From Sphingopyxis sp. JAI108 (GTDB lineage: Bacteria > Pseudomonadota > Alphaproteobacteria > Sphingomonadales > Sphingomonadaceae): a stretch of DNA of 64,000 nucleotides. The notes beneath the pieces were generated by a model that ran no database searches, was not told the DNA's origin, and was given only the letters and a program-made list of their open reading frames with translations. The stretch is from positions 1,612,001 through 1,676,000 of the forward strand of contig NZ_JACCCJ010000001.1 in the NCBI RefSeq assembly GCF_013410105.1. The letters are read 5' to 3'. The position numbers were made by a program, and so were the translations under genes. Shown piece by piece: positions 1-10,628 of this stretch (position 1 is its first letter; every line of letters begins with the position of its first letter).

Positions 1-1077
1 GATCGAGGTGACGAAGCTGATCGAGCCGGGCAGGCTGACCGAAGAAAGCGCGGCGGCGATGGCGACCGCAAGCCCGATCGCCATCTCCCACGGCGTCAGC
101 TCGATTCCGAACAGCCAGGCGACATAGACGACGACCGCGAGGTTCATCGCGGGGCTGGTGAAGCGGAACAAGGCGACCGCGAGCGGGAGGACGACGTCGG
201 CCTTCTTGGGATCGACGCCGAGTTCCTCCGACGATTTGAGCATCGCGGGCAGGCTGGCGAGCGAGCTTTGCGTGCTGATCGCGACCGCGAGTGTCGGCAC
301 CATGGCGCGCAGGAAACGCGGCGGCGCGATGCCGACGACGAGCCAGGCGAGCAACAGCCCGAGGATGATGCAGCAAACACCGATTCCGGAAAGGATAAGC
401 ACATAATGGACAAGCCCGCCGAAGGCCGCGACCCCGGCCTTGACCGCGAGCGCATAGCCGAGCGCGAAGACACCGATCGGCGCGAGCGCGAGCACCCAGC
501 CGATGACGATCAGCATCGCGTCGCCGAGCGCCTTGAACAGCCCCGACAGCGTCGCGCGCTGCACGGGTTCGAGGCGGGTGATGGCGAAGGCGAAGATGGT
601 CGTGAAGACGATCAGCGGCAGGATCGCGGTCTCGGCGGCGGCGGCGATGGGGTTGGTCGGGATCAGCGAGAGCAGGAAATCGCCGAAGGTTGGCGACGGT
701 CCCGCCTCGGTCGTGCCGCCCAGGCCGTGACGCAAGGCTTCGGCAGCGCCCGTCGACAGCGGGAAAAGCCGCAGCAGCAGCGGGGTCATCAGCAGCGACA
801 TCAATCCCGAGATAAAGATCGCGCCGAGGAAGGTCATCACCGCGCGAAAAGCCAGCGTGCCTGCGCGCGCCGCATCGGCGGTGGCGGTGATGCCCGTGAT
901 CAGCAGCGCGACGATCAACGGGACGATCGTCATCTTGAGCGCATTGAGCCAGAGCAGACCGATCGGTTCGATCCAGGGCAGCGAGGCGGTCCCGGCCGCC
1001 GGCGACACCAGCTCGACGCCGATCCCGAGGAGCATGCCGGCGATCAGCGCCGAAAGGATGAGCCAAGCGGATTTCAA
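1..1077 (-). CDS. Dicarboxylate/amino acid:cation symporter (DAACS/SDF family), 3' end outside window
   Basis: Secondary transporter of the sodium/proton-coupled dicarboxylate (glutamate, aspartate, C4-acid) family in the inner membrane. The reading frame is open from a TTG codon at 1077 to the first base of the window, giving 359 residues with no stop, so the C-terminus is missing; family members are usually about 400-430 residues. The chain is strongly hydrophobic with successive membrane segments. The re-entrant loop signature appears as TQSSLASLP, the unwound helix as [11 protein letters not shown], and the second hairpin as [19 protein letters not shown] ribosome site 5 bases upstream supports the TTG start. 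It is divergent from glmM and probably transcribed alone. The exact substrate cannot be told from sequence. Confidence 0.88.
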   Translation of the reverse strand, partial: MKSAWLILSALIAGMLLGIGVELVSPAAGTASLPWIEPIGLLWLNALKMTIVPLIVALLITGITATADAARAGTLAFRAVMTFLGAIFISGLMSLLMTPLLLRLFPLSTGAAEALRHGLGGTTEAGPSPTFGDFLLSLIPTNPIAAAAETAILPLIVFTTIFAFAITRLEPVQRATLSGLFKALGDAMLIVIGWVLALAPIGVFALGYALAVKAGVAAFGGLVHYVLILSGIGVCCIILGLLLAWLVVGIAPPRFLRAMVPTLAVAISTQSSLASLPAMLKSSEELGVDPKKADVVLPLAVALFRFTSPAMNLAVVVYVAWLFGIELTPWEMAIGLAVAIAAALSSVSLPGSISFVTSI

Positions 1078-1134
1078 AGCGGATTCTCCCGGCGATTTTT
1101 CTGGCCTGCTTGCCAAGCAAAAGAGGGTGACTTA

Positions 1135-1184
1135 GAGCACCTCCCGAAAGAAACGGGAACCGGTTTTTGGGCCGGGAAATGCTC
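1135..1184. repeat. Imperfect palindromic intergenic element
   Basis: The outer arms GAGCACCTCCCG and CGGGAAATGCTC are an imperfect inverted repeat, and inside them CCCG-AAAGAAA-CGGG forms a second small hairpin. The central AACGGGAACCGGTTTTTGGG has the look of the dispersed palindromic elements found between genes in alphaproteobacteria. It fills the divergent gap between the symporter gene and glmM. Assignment to a repeat family is inference from appearance; a genome-wide search would be needed to show other copies. Confidence 0.5.
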
Positions 1185-1254
1185 CGCGGGGGCCATCCCA
1201 TGGGACGCCGTTGCAGGCATTTGCCTGATCATCGGCCCGGATAGCAGAGGTGCA

Positions 1255-2592
<1,338 letters not shown>

Positions 2593-2625
2593 ACCTTTTA
2601 TTTTTGGAACCGAAAGAGACTGAAC

Positions 2626-2850
2626 ATGCTAGAAATGCGACCCGATTGCGAAAAGTGCGGACGCAATCTGCCCGCCGACATCCACGGTGCCTTCATCTGT
2701 TCGATGGAGTGCACTTTCTGCGCGAACTGTGCCGACAAGCTCGACGAACTTTGCCCCAATTGCGGCGGCGACCTGCTCGACCGGCCGCTTCGCGAAGGTG
2801 CGATCCTCGCGAAATACCCCGCTTCGACGGAGCGAAAGCATAAGGGGTGA
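2626..2850 (+). CDS. DUF1272 zinc-ribbon-like small protein
   Basis: A 74-residue cysteine-rich protein with four paired-cysteine motifs: CEKC, CSMEC, CANC and CPNC, the last followed by GGDLLDRP. This pattern matches the DUF1272 family, whose members begin MLEMRPxCExC and probably bind two zinc ions; the function is not known. It lies 33 bases after glmM, and its TGA overlaps the GTG start of thiD (GTGA), which suggests co-transcription and translational coupling with the thiamine gene. No membrane segment or signal peptide is visible. Confidence 0.85.
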   Translation: MLEMRPDCEKCGRNLPADIHGAFICSMECTFCANCADKLDELCPNCGGDLLDRPLREGAILAKYPASTERKHKG

Positions 2851-4001
2851 CCGCGCGCGTCCTGATCATTGCCGGATCGGATAGCGGGGGCGGCGCGGGC
2901 ATCCAGGCCGACATCAAGGCGGTGACGATGCTCGGCGGCCACGCGATGACGGCCATCACCGCCATCACCGCGCAAAATACGCTGGGGGTGCAGCGCGTCC
3001 ACCCGGTGCCGGCCGATATGGTGCTCGCCCAGATCGACAGTGTCGCGTCGGATATCGGCGTCGATGCGGTCAAGATCGGGATGATCGGGAGCGCACAAAC
3101 CGCCGCCGCGGTCGCCGAGCGCCTGTCGCGGCCCGACCTGGCGCAGGCGGCGCTGGTATTCGATCCGGTGATGGTCGCGACGAGCGGATCGGTGCTCGCC
3201 GACGCGGCGACGATCGCCGCGTTCAAGGCACTGCTCGATCGTGCGACGGTTGTGACGCCAAATTTGCCCGAACTGGAAGTCTTGGGCGGCGAGGAGGCGG
3301 TGCTCGCGCACGGCTGCTCGCTGCTGATCAAGGGCGGCCATGCCGAAGGCGAGACGGTGACCGACCGCCTGCTCGAAACGGGCGAGGGCGAGGTTGCGCG
3401 CTGGGAAGCGCCGCGGATCGACACGCCGCACAGTCACGGCACCGGCTGCACGCTGGCGAGCGCGATCGCGACCGGGTTGGCGCAGGGGATGCCGCTCGAG
3501 CCCGCGATCGCGCGTGCGCGCGATTTCGTGCGGCTGTCGCTGCTCGACGCGCCGGGGCTGGGGCAGGGGCATGGTCCGATGGGGCAGCAGTTCGTGCGCA
3601 ACGACGGGCTGTTCACCGGCCCGGCGCTCAACCAGATCACCTTGCCCGCCAGCGATTATGCGGTGTCGGTCGCCTTCTACAAACAGATGGGGTTGACGCA
3701 GATCGTCGATAGCCCGGACAATGGTTATGCGCGGTTCGAGGCCGCGAACGGCGTCACGCTGTCGATCCATGTTGATGAAAGCGTCGGCGACGGTGCGGCG
3801 GGCGGGGCGACGGCCTATCTTGAGAGCGGCGCGCTCGATGCGTGGGTCGCCTATCTGGCGCGGCGCGGGGTGCGGTTCGACCAGATGCCCAGGGATGAGC
3901 AGTGGGGTTGGCGCGAGGCGCGGTTGACCGATCCGGCGGGCAATCGTCTGTGCCTGTATCAAGCAGGCGAGTACCGGAGGTATCCGCCGTGGCGGGTGTA
4001 A
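2847..4001 (+). CDS. thiD: Hydroxymethylpyrimidine/phosphomethylpyrimidine kinase fused to a VOC (glyoxalase-like) domain
   Basis: Residues 1 to about 250 are a complete ThiD kinase, which phosphorylates HMP and HMP-P in thiamine biosynthesis. They show the start [21 protein letters not shown], the ribokinase-fold segment [18 protein letters not shown], and the anion hole and catalytic loop [12 protein letters not shown]. Standalone ThiD is about 260 residues, but here the frame continues without a stop to 384. Residues from about 258 on read [19 protein letters not shown], then YARFEA, then [13 protein letters not shown], the strand pattern of a VOC/glyoxalase domain. The start is GTG inside the DUF1272 stop codon. 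The C-terminal domain may serve a side reaction or detoxification; its role is unknown. No TPP riboswitch is visible upstream. Confidence 0.9.
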   Translation: MTARVLIIAGSDSGGGAGIQADIKAVTMLGGHAMTAITAITAQNTLGVQRVHPVPADMVLAQIDSVASDIGVDAVKIGMIGSAQTAAAVAERLSRPDLAQAALVFDPVMVATSGSVLADAATIAAFKALLDRATVVTPNLPELEVLGGEEAVLAHGCSLLIKGGHAEGETVTDRLLETGEGEVARWEAPRIDTPHSHGTGCTLASAIATGLAQGMPLEPAIARARDFVRLSLLDAPGLGQGHGPMGQQFVRNDGLFTGPALNQITLPASDYAVSVAFYKQMGLTQIVDSPDNGYARFEAANGVTLSIHVDESVGDGAAGGATAYLESGALDAWVAYLARRGVRFDQMPRDEQWGWREARLTDPAGNRLCLYQAGEYRRYPPWRV

Positions 4002-4597
4002 AATTCGAAACGACATCATGGGTCCGTTCTGGAGCGACGCACATGATCGTCGGCGTCGACGAGGCTGGCCGCGGGCCGCTCGCGGGGCCGGTCGTCGCGG
4101 CGGCGGTGCTGCTCTGCGAGGGCGGTATCGCGGGGCTCGACGACAGCAAGAAACTGACCGCGAAACGCCGCGGTGAACTCGAAATCGAGATCAAGGCGCG
4201 CTGCCGCTGGGGCATCGGCGAGGCGAGCGTCGCGGAGATCGACTGCATCAACATCTTGCAGGCGACCTTGCTGGCGATGACGCGCGCGGTCGAGGCTTTG
4301 GGGTTTGACCCGCACGAGGTTCTCGTCGATGGCAACCGCCTTCCCAAATGGCGGTACAGCGCGCGCGCGATCGTCGGCGGCGATGCGCTCCACCCGTGCA
4401 TTTCGGCGGCGAGCATCATCGCGAAGGAGCATCGCGACCGCTTCATGATTGCAAAGGCGCGCGATTTTCCTGGCTTTGGCTGGGAAACCAACATGGGTTA
4501 TGGTACCGCGCAGCATCTCGCGGCGCTGCGCCAGCATGGCCCCACGCCGCTCCATCGGACCAGTTTTGCCCCGGTCGCACAAATGCAGCTGGTCTGA
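3989..4597 (+). CDS. rnhB: Ribonuclease HII
   Basis: Endonuclease that removes ribonucleotides and RNA primers from RNA-DNA hybrids. The catalytic signature GVDEAGRGP is followed by AGPVVAAAV, then DDSKKL and VDGNRLP, and a later [10 protein letters not shown] block, all typical of type 2 RNase H. The chosen GTG at 3989 has a good ribosome site (GGAGG at 3976-3980) and gives 202 residues; it overlaps the end of thiD by 13 bases. The ATG at 4043 also has a GGAG in front of it and would give a 184-residue protein starting directly at the active-site strand, so the start is not certain. The function is not in doubt. Confidence 0.93.
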   Translation: MAGVKFETTSWVRSGATHMIVGVDEAGRGPLAGPVVAAAVLLCEGGIAGLDDSKKLTAKRRGELEIEIKARCRWGIGEASVAEIDCINILQATLLAMTRAVEALGFDPHEVLVDGNRLPKWRYSARAIVGGDALHPCISAASIIAKEHRDRFMIAKARDFPGFGWETNMGYGTAQHLAALRQHGPTPLHRTSFAPVAQMQLV

Positions 4598-4625
4598 AGC
4601 CCGACAGCAAAAGGGGGGGAAGGCG

Positions 4626-5522
4626 ATGAGCAGGGGATTTACGGCCGACGACGTGTCGGCCCAGACCGGCCGCACCGTCCTTGTCACCGGTGCCAATGCC
4701 GGGCTTGGCTTCGAGGTTTCCAAAGTGCTGGCGGCGCGGGGCGCGCATGTGATCCTTGCCTGCCGCGATACCGCGAAAGCCGAGGCGGCGATGGACCGCA
4801 TCCGCGCCGATGTGTCTGACGCGATATTGTCGTTCCAGCCGCTCGACCTCGCCGACCTCGATCAGGTGAAGGAGGCGGCCGCGGCGGTGCTCGCGGGGCC
4901 GCGGATCGACGTGCTGGTCAATAATGCCGGGGTGATGATCCCGCCGAGGACGCTGACGAAGCAGGGCTATGAGCTGCAATTCGGGGTCAATCACCTCGGC
5001 ACCTTCGCCTTCACGGGATTGGTGTATCGCCATGTCGACGACCGTATCGTGGTCACGGGCAGCATCGCACACCGGAACGGCGAAATGGATTACAGCGACC
5101 TGTCGGCGTCGCGCAGCTATCACAATTGGGCGCGTTACCAGATGAGCAAGCTTGCGAACCTGCTCCATATGTTCGAACTCGACCGGCGGCTGGGCGCCGC
5201 GGGACGGGCGACGCAGGCGATCGGTTGCCATCCCGGCGTCGCGACGACCGAATTGCAGCGGCATTTGCCGCTGCCCTTGCGTTATATGACCCCGCTTGCC
5301 GCGCCTTTCTTCAACAGCGCCGCGCAGGGGGCGTGGCCGACCTTGCAGGCCGCGACCGGCGCGCATGTGCAGGGCGGCGATTATCTGGGGCCGCAGGGAC
5401 TGGGCGAAGTGTCGGGGCGGTCGGGCCCGGCACGCGCGAGCCGCGCGGCGCGCGATCCGAAACTGGCGCGCGAGCTGTGGGAGCGGTCGGTCGAGCTGAC
5501 CGGGGTTGATCCGGGGCTGTAA
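4626..5522 (+). CDS. Short-chain dehydrogenase/reductase (retinol dehydrogenase-like)
   Basis: A 298-residue classical SDR. The NAD(P)-binding glycine motif is TGANAGLG, the structural motif is NNAG, and the catalytic Tyr and Lys are in RYQMSK. HPGVATTEL after the active site is characteristic of the retinol dehydrogenase / WW-domain oxidoreductase-like branch. Arg after the second strand (CRDTAKAE) suggests NADP(H) preference. The substrate cannot be predicted. It follows rnhB closely and has a run of Gs (AAGGGGGGGAAGG) as ribosome site before ATG 4626. Confidence 0.82.
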   Translation: MSRGFTADDVSAQTGRTVLVTGANAGLGFEVSKVLAARGAHVILACRDTAKAEAAMDRIRADVSDAILSFQPLDLADLDQVKEAAAAVLAGPRIDVLVNNAGVMIPPRTLTKQGYELQFGVNHLGTFAFTGLVYRHVDDRIVVTGSIAHRNGEMDYSDLSASRSYHNWARYQMSKLANLLHMFELDRRLGAAGRATQAIGCHPGVATTELQRHLPLPLRYMTPLAAPFFNSAAQGAWPTLQAATGAHVQGGDYLGPQGLGEVSGRSGPARASRAARDPKLARELWERSVELTGVDPGL

Positions 5523-5551
5523 TCCTCCGCGACGAAATTTTTTTCGCCGGT

Positions 5552-5703
5552 GAGTCCTCGTCGCCACACCACCAGTGGTTGAGTCCGCGAGTCGTCCACG
5601 ACTCCATATGGTGTGTCAGACTCCTTTCGTTCTCATCGCATTAACCATTTAGAGAGCGGGAATCCCTAGAGTCCGGCGCTTGACGGCGGGTGTTGCCGGA
5701 CTC
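5552..5703 (+). promoter_or_regulatory. Cluster of eight GANTC (CcrM) sites in the ccrM promoter region
   Basis: Eight matches to the CcrM recognition sequence GANTC lie at 5552, 5581, 5589, 5600, 5619, 5660, 5669 and 5699 in the gap before ccrM. A four-fixed-base motif is expected about once per 256 positions. Two of the sites form a palindrome, GAGTCGT-CC-ACGACTC, at 5589-5604. In Caulobacter, methylation of GANTC sites in the ccrM leader lowers ccrM transcription, so autoregulation by methylation state is the natural reading here. The site positions are seen directly; the regulatory role is inference. Confidence 0.7.
5641..5648 (+). promoter_or_regulatory. Possible CtrA half-site
   Basis: TTAACCAT matches the downstream half of the alphaproteobacterial CtrA box (TTAA-N7-TTAACCAT). 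The upstream half, at the proper spacing, is a poor TTCT. In Caulobacter ccrM is activated by CtrA, which makes the location plausible, but a single 8-base match is weak evidence. Confidence 0.35.
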
Positions 5704-5737
5704 ATCAGGGCCTTCTTACGAGCAAGGAACGGGGTGA

Positions 5738-6880
<1,143 letters not shown>

Positions 6881-6889
6881 CATCACATC

Positions 6890-6980
6890 GTCATTGCGAG
6901 GAGCGGAGCGACGAAGCAATCGCCCGCTATCGGCGCGCGACCCCGTTGGCTGGAGATTGCTTCGCTTCGCTCGCAATGAC
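6890..6980. repeat. Palindromic intergenic repeat (REP/BIME-like)
   Basis: GTCATTGCGAGGAGCGGAGC at the left end is mirrored by GCTTCGCTCGCAATGAC at the right end, with a GAAGCAATC / GATTGCTTC pair inside. Translated, this repeat type gives the ASEAKQS-like peptides often seen in spurious alphaproteobacterial reading frames. It lies between ccrM and folP and may act as a transcription attenuator or simply be a dispersed element. Confidence 0.7.
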
Positions 6981-6995
6981 GGATAGGGGATAAGC

Positions 6996-8126
6996 ATGTT
7001 CCAGCCACTCACCAAGTCCGACCTCGGCAAGACGTGGGAAGATGCGCGCGTCTATCTGCGTCCGACCTGCTTCGTCGATCGTCCGCATGAGCTGGATGAG
7101 AGCGCGCTGCGGATCGCCGACACGATGGTCTGGTTTGCGGCATGGCACGTCAGCCTGCGCGACAATGATATGGTCAAATCGGCGATCATCCCCGTCTGCG
7201 AACTCGACGACTGGATCGCGGCGATGCCCGACCGGCTGGCCGAAACGGCAAGAGTGCAGCGGGCCGGCGTGACGCGGCCGCGCGGTAACCTGCAGCTCGG
7301 CGAGCGGACGATCCGGCTGGGCGAACCGCAACTGATGGGCATTTTGAACGTCACCCCCGACAGCTTTTCCGACGGCGGCAAGCATGTCGATGCCGCCGCC
7401 GCGGCCGAAGCGGGCTTTGCGATGGGTGCCGCGGGCGCGGCGATCATCGATGTCGGCGGCGAATCGACGCGGCCGGGCGCGCCGCTCGTCTGGGAAGGCG
7501 ACGAGATCAAGCGCATCGAAGGCGTAGTCGCGGCGCTGGCCAAGGGCGGCGTCGCGGTGTCGATCGACACGCGCAAGGCCGCGGTGATGGAGGCGGCGCT
7601 CGCCGCGGGGGCGCGGATCGTCAACGATATTTCGGCGCTGCGTTATGACGACCGCGCGATGGATGTGGTGGTTCAGGCCGGTTGTCCGGTGGTGCTGATG
7701 CACGCGCCGTCGGCAAAGAGCGATCCGCACGAGGGCGGGACTTATTCGCACGTCCTGTTCGAGGTCTATGACATGCTCGCCGAGCGCGTCACGACGTGCG
7801 TCGCCGCGGGGATCGACCGCACGAAGATCATCGTCGATCCGGGGCTCGGATTCGGCAAGGGAGTCGGCGAGAATTTGACGCTGGTGAACGGGCTCGCGCT
7901 GTTCCATACTTTGGGCTGCCCGATCCTGTTCGGCGCGAGCCGCAAGCGGATGATCGGCGCGCTGGACAATGAAGCGCCCGCCGACCAGCGCCTCGGCGGC
8001 ACCGTCGCGCTGCACTATCAGGCGGCGGCGCACGGCGCGCAGCTGCTGCGCGTCCACGACATCGCCGAGAACCGGCAGGCGCTGCGCGTATGGCGCGGGC
8101 TGCGCGACGCGGCGCTGACTGCCTAA
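6996..8126 (+). CDS. folP: Dihydropteroate synthase with N-terminal extension
   Basis: Condenses hydroxymethyl-dihydropterin pyrophosphate with p-aminobenzoate in folate synthesis; target of sulfonamides. All family motifs are visible: NVTPDSFSDGG, GGESTRPG, SIDTRK, NDIS, DPGLGFGK and GASRKR, ending in a conserved VHD. The product is 376 residues, about 100 longer than the usual 270-280. The synthase domain begins near residue 115 (QLMGILNVTP), and the first 110 residues (YLRPTCFVDRP and a VWFAAWHVSLR segment) are an extra region of unknown role. The stop overlaps the stop of the convergent arsR-type gene by four bases. Confidence 0.95.
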   Translation: MFQPLTKSDLGKTWEDARVYLRPTCFVDRPHELDESALRIADTMVWFAAWHVSLRDNDMVKSAIIPVCELDDWIAAMPDRLAETARVQRAGVTRPRGNLQLGERTIRLGEPQLMGILNVTPDSFSDGGKHVDAAAAAEAGFAMGAAGAAIIDVGGESTRPGAPLVWEGDEIKRIEGVVAALAKGGVAVSIDTRKAAVMEAALAAGARIVNDISALRYDDRAMDVVVQAGCPVVLMHAPSAKSDPHEGGTYSHVLFEVYDMLAERVTTCVAAGIDRTKIIVDPGLGFGKGVGENLTLVNGLALFHTLGCPILFGASRKRMIGALDNEAPADQRLGGTVALHYQAAAHGAQLLRVHDIAENRQALRVWRGLRDAALTA

Positions 8127-8461
8127 TTCCCGTCCCGGCGTGCCTTCTTGCCGCGTTTGACCTCGGTCGCCAGCGCCTCGAACCTTGGCTCCCACGTCCG
8201 TCTGAACCGCTGGATCCACGCGTCGATCTCGTCGAAGCGCGCCGGCGCGACGGCGTAGAGCCGCCGTCTGCCGTCGGCCTCCGACGTCGCGAAGCCACTA
8301 TCGCGGAGAATGCGCAGATGCTGCGATACGGCTGGCTGCGAGATGCCGAATTCGGCGGCGATCACATCGACGATCTCGCCCGACGCGCGCGCTCCGTTCG
8401 CGAGCAGCTCCAATATGCGGCGGCGAACCGGATCGCCGAGGATATCGAAGGCGTGGCTCAT
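8123..8461 (-). CDS. ArsR-family winged-helix regulator
   Basis: A 112-residue DNA-binding protein. The start FDILGDPVRRRILELL and the recognition helix region ISQPAVSQHLRILRDSG, followed by a DGRRRLY wing, are typical ArsR/SmtB. No CxC metal-binding motif is present, so it is probably not a classic metal sensor. It belongs to the subgroup paired with SRPBCC/AHSA1 genes. Its ATG overlaps the stop of the SRPBCC gene (ATGA), so the two are co-translated. An inverted repeat upstream of the pair is the likely operator. Confidence 0.9.
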   Translation of the reverse strand: MSHAFDILGDPVRRRILELLANGARASGEIVDVIAAEFGISQPAVSQHLRILRDSGFATSEADGRRRLYAVAPARFDEIDAWIQRFRRTWEPRFEALATEVKRGKKARRDGN

Positions 8462-9111
8462 TCGGGCGCGGCGGCGCCGGTGTAGAAGGCGGTCGTGCTG
8501 GCGCCCGCGCGGTTCGCGGCCTCCTCATCGGTTCCGTAAGCGAGCGAAGCGGCGGTCCAGGCGTCGCTGCTCGAAGTCGCGAACGCTCTGCCTTCGTCGC
8601 TCAGCGGCCAGGTCTCTTCGGCGAAGCGCTCCTTCACGGCCTCGCCGGTTTCGAGGTGCCACGCGAGGCCGAGCAGCGACAGATCCCAACCGACTCCGAC
8701 CGCACCTGGCCCGAACCTATCCCAGAACTCCTCGGACTTGTCGTCCAGCGGCGCAATATGCCTCAGAGTCAGCTGCGTCGCGTCGCCGGCTTCGGCCAAC
8801 TCGACCTCCACCCAGCTCATCCCGCCCCCGAACTCCCAGGTGAGCGCGAAGCTCCTCGGCGGCTCGCACGCGGTAACGGTGCCGCCGGCATTGCCCTTGA
8901 TCTGATACTTGCCGCCGAGTTCGAGGTTCCCGTCAACGGGAGCGAACCAGCGCGGGATGCGCGCCTTGTCGGTGATCGCATTCCACAGATCGTCGATATC
9001 GGTCGCATAGGCGCGCGAGGCGACGACCGCACGGCAGGGTTGGCCCCCGTGGGTCACATCCTCGACCTTGCGGACGACCATGGCGGCCTGGGCGGTGGTA
9101 TCGAACGGCAT
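8458..9111 (-). CDS. SRPBCC / AHSA1-domain protein
   Basis: A 217-residue soluble protein with an SRPBCC (START-like, activator of Hsp90 ATPase homologue) fold. The sequence runs ATDIDDLWNAITDKARIPRWF, then GGKYQIKGNAGGTV, then FALTWEFGG and TQLTLRH, a ligand-cavity beta-sheet pattern. The C-terminal 60 residues (AWTAASLAYGTDEEAANRAG) are an extra alpha-helical tail. The start ATG at 9111 has a GGGAG ribosome site and removes a leader made from promoter DNA. It is the first gene of a two-gene operon with the ArsR-type regulator. The ligand is unknown. Confidence 0.85.
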   Translation of the reverse strand: MPFDTTAQAAMVVRKVEDVTHGGQPCRAVVASRAYATDIDDLWNAITDKARIPRWFAPVDGNLELGGKYQIKGNAGGTVTACEPPRSFALTWEFGGGMSWVEVELAEAGDATQLTLRHIAPLDDKSEEFWDRFGPGAVGVGWDLSLLGLAWHLETGEAVKERFAEETWPLSDEGRAFATSSSDAWTAASLAYGTDEEAANRAGASTTAFYTGAAAPE

Positions 9112-9141
9112 GATGATTCTCCCGATTGGCGTGGGATAATC

Positions 9142-9161
9142 ATATAAGCTCAAACTTATAT
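9142..9161. promoter_or_regulatory. Inverted-repeat operator for the ArsR-type regulator
   Basis: ATATAAG-CTCAAA-CTTATAT is a perfect 7-base inverted repeat with a 6-base spacer, in an AT-rich patch 31 bases before the SRPBCC start. Short AT-rich palindromes of this kind are typical ArsR/SmtB operators. The overlap with the promoter suggests autorepression. Confidence 0.65.
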
Positions 9162-9166
9162 ATCAA

Positions 9167-9196
9167 GCGCGATCGGCTCGGCCGAGCCGGTCGCGC
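9167..9196 (-). terminator. Strong hairpin after the NtrC-like regulator gene
   Basis: GCGCGATCGGCTC-GGCC-GAGCCGGTCGCGC forms a 13-base-pair stem with one G-T pair, directly after the TGA of the minus-strand regulator gene (9198). The minus-strand bases that follow are only moderately T-rich (TTGATATATAAG). It insulates the regulator from the SRPBCC-arsR promoter. Confidence 0.6.
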
Positions 9197-9197
9197 G

Positions 9198-10628
9198 TCA
9201 GGCCGCGGTGTCGATCCCCAGATCGCTCAGCTTGCGGTAGAGCGTCGAGCGGCCGATGCCGAGGCGGCGGGCGACTTCGCTCATGCGGCCGCGATAATGG
9301 CCGATGGCGAGGCGGATGACGTCGGCTTCGATCTCTTCGAGCGGCCGCAGGTTGCCGTCGGGGAGGTACAGCGTAATGCCGATCGCCTCGCCGTTGATCG
9401 CGACTTCGCCGTCGCTGCTCACCCCGCCGCCGAGCGCGGCCTCGATGGCGCGGAAATCGGCGCTGGTGAGCACGTCGGTCTTGCTCTCGACCGCGGCGCG
9501 GAACAGCACGTCCTGCAACTGGCGGACATTGCCCGGCCAGGCGTAGGCGGCGAGCAGGCGCAGCGCATCGTCGGTGACGCCGATCGGGCCCATGCCGGGC
9601 AGCCCGCCGATGCGCGCGAGAAGATGGCGCGCGAGCGGGCCGACGTCGCCGCGGCGCTCCGAAAGCGAGGGCAGGGTGAATTGCGCGCTCGACAGCGCGT
9701 AGAACAGGTCCTCGCGGAAGTGGCCCGCCTCGATCAGCTTGTCGAGCGGACTCGTGCTCGTTGCGATGATGCGGACATCGACGCTCTGGCGAATCGACCC
9801 GCCGATCATCTGCACTTCGCCGCTATTGAGGAATTCGACGAGCTTCGCCTGCGTTTCGAGCGGGATACATTCGACATGGTCGATGATGATGCTGCCGCCG
9901 TCGGCCTGGACGAGCCGGCCGACCTGGCGGTCGAAGGCGCCAGGGAAGGCGCCGCGTTCGTGCCCGAAGAGGCCCGATCCGATCAGGCCCGGCGAGACGG
10001 CCGAGCAATCGACCATGACGAGCTGGCCGCGCGCACGCGGGCTCGCGCTGTGGATCGCGCGCGCGAAGACTTCCTTGCCGGTGCCGGGCTTGCCGTTGAT
10101 CATCACCGGCACGCGCGCGCGCGCCGCCTTCGCGGCGATCGCGAGCGCGCTGCGGAAATTGGGGCTCGACCCGATGATTTCCTCGAAGGCCAGCGGCGCG
10201 CGCAGTTTCTCGGTCAGCGGGCGAAGCTCGCCCTGCGGGCCGCCGGTCGATACGACGCGGTCGAGCGCTTCGAGGAGGCGGTCGGGGGCGATCGGTTTCT
10301 GGACAAAGTCGCTCGCGCCGGCGCGCATCGCACCGACCGCGACCTCGACCCCGTTGCGCATCGTGATGACGACGAGCGGCAGCGCCGGGCGCCAGCGGCG
10401 CAGTTCGGTGACGAATTCGGCGATGTCCATGCCCGGCGCGCCCTGATCGACAAGCACCGCGTCGAGCGCCATGCCCTCCTGCGTGCCGAGTTTGGCGAGT
10501 GCGGTGTCGGTGTCGGGCGCGACGATGCTGCGCCAGCCGCCGCGCGACGCCAGCGCGGCGAGAAAGCGCTGCTGGGCAGGCTCGCTGTCAACGATCATCA
10601 CCATTCGCGTGTCGCGCGTGTTCGTCAT
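9198..10628 (-). CDS. NtrC-family response regulator with degenerate sigma54-activation motifs
   Basis: A 476-residue three-domain regulator. Residues 1-125 are a receiver with phospho-acceptor Asp61 (AVLVDQG) and Lys111 (FVQKP). Residues about 150-375 are an AAA+ domain with Walker A GKPGTGKE at 179-186 and an arginine finger region FREDLFY. Residues 430-476 hold a Fis-type helix-turn-helix (VARRLGIGRSTLYRKL). Two key motifs are altered: the sigma54-contact loop GAFTGA reads GAFPGA (226-231), and the Walker B acidic pair reads DH instead of DE (250-251). This argues against classical sigma54 activation. The ATG at 10628 is chosen because the receiver begins just after it. No histidine kinase gene is adjacent. 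Confidence 0.88.
   Translation of the reverse strand: MTNTRDTRMVMIVDSEPAQQRFLAALASRGGWRSIVAPDTDTALAKLGTQEGMALDAVLVDQGAPGMDIAEFVTELRRWRPALPLVVITMRNGVEVAVGAMRAGASDFVQKPIAPDRLLEALDRVVSTGGPQGELRPLTEKLRAPLAFEEIIGSSPNFRSALAIAAKAARARVPVMINGKPGTGKEVFARAIHSASPRARGQLVMVDCSAVSPGLIGSGLFGHERGAFPGAFDRQVGRLVQADGGSIIIDHVECIPLETQAKLVEFLNSGEVQMIGGSIRQSVDVRIIATSTSPLDKLIEAGHFREDLFYALSSAQFTLPSLSERRGDVGPLARHLLARIGGLPGMGPIGVTDDALRLLAAYAWPGNVRQLQDVLFRAAVESKTDVLTSADFRAIEAALGGGVSSDGEVAINGEAIGITLYLPDGNLRPLEEIEADVIRLAIGHYRGRMSEVARRLGIGRSTLYRKLSDLGIDTAA

Noticed and set aside
3902..4001. A frameshift between thiD and rnhB
   Set aside because: Both frames are intact; the overlap is explained by a GTG start for rnhB at 3989 with its own ribosome site.
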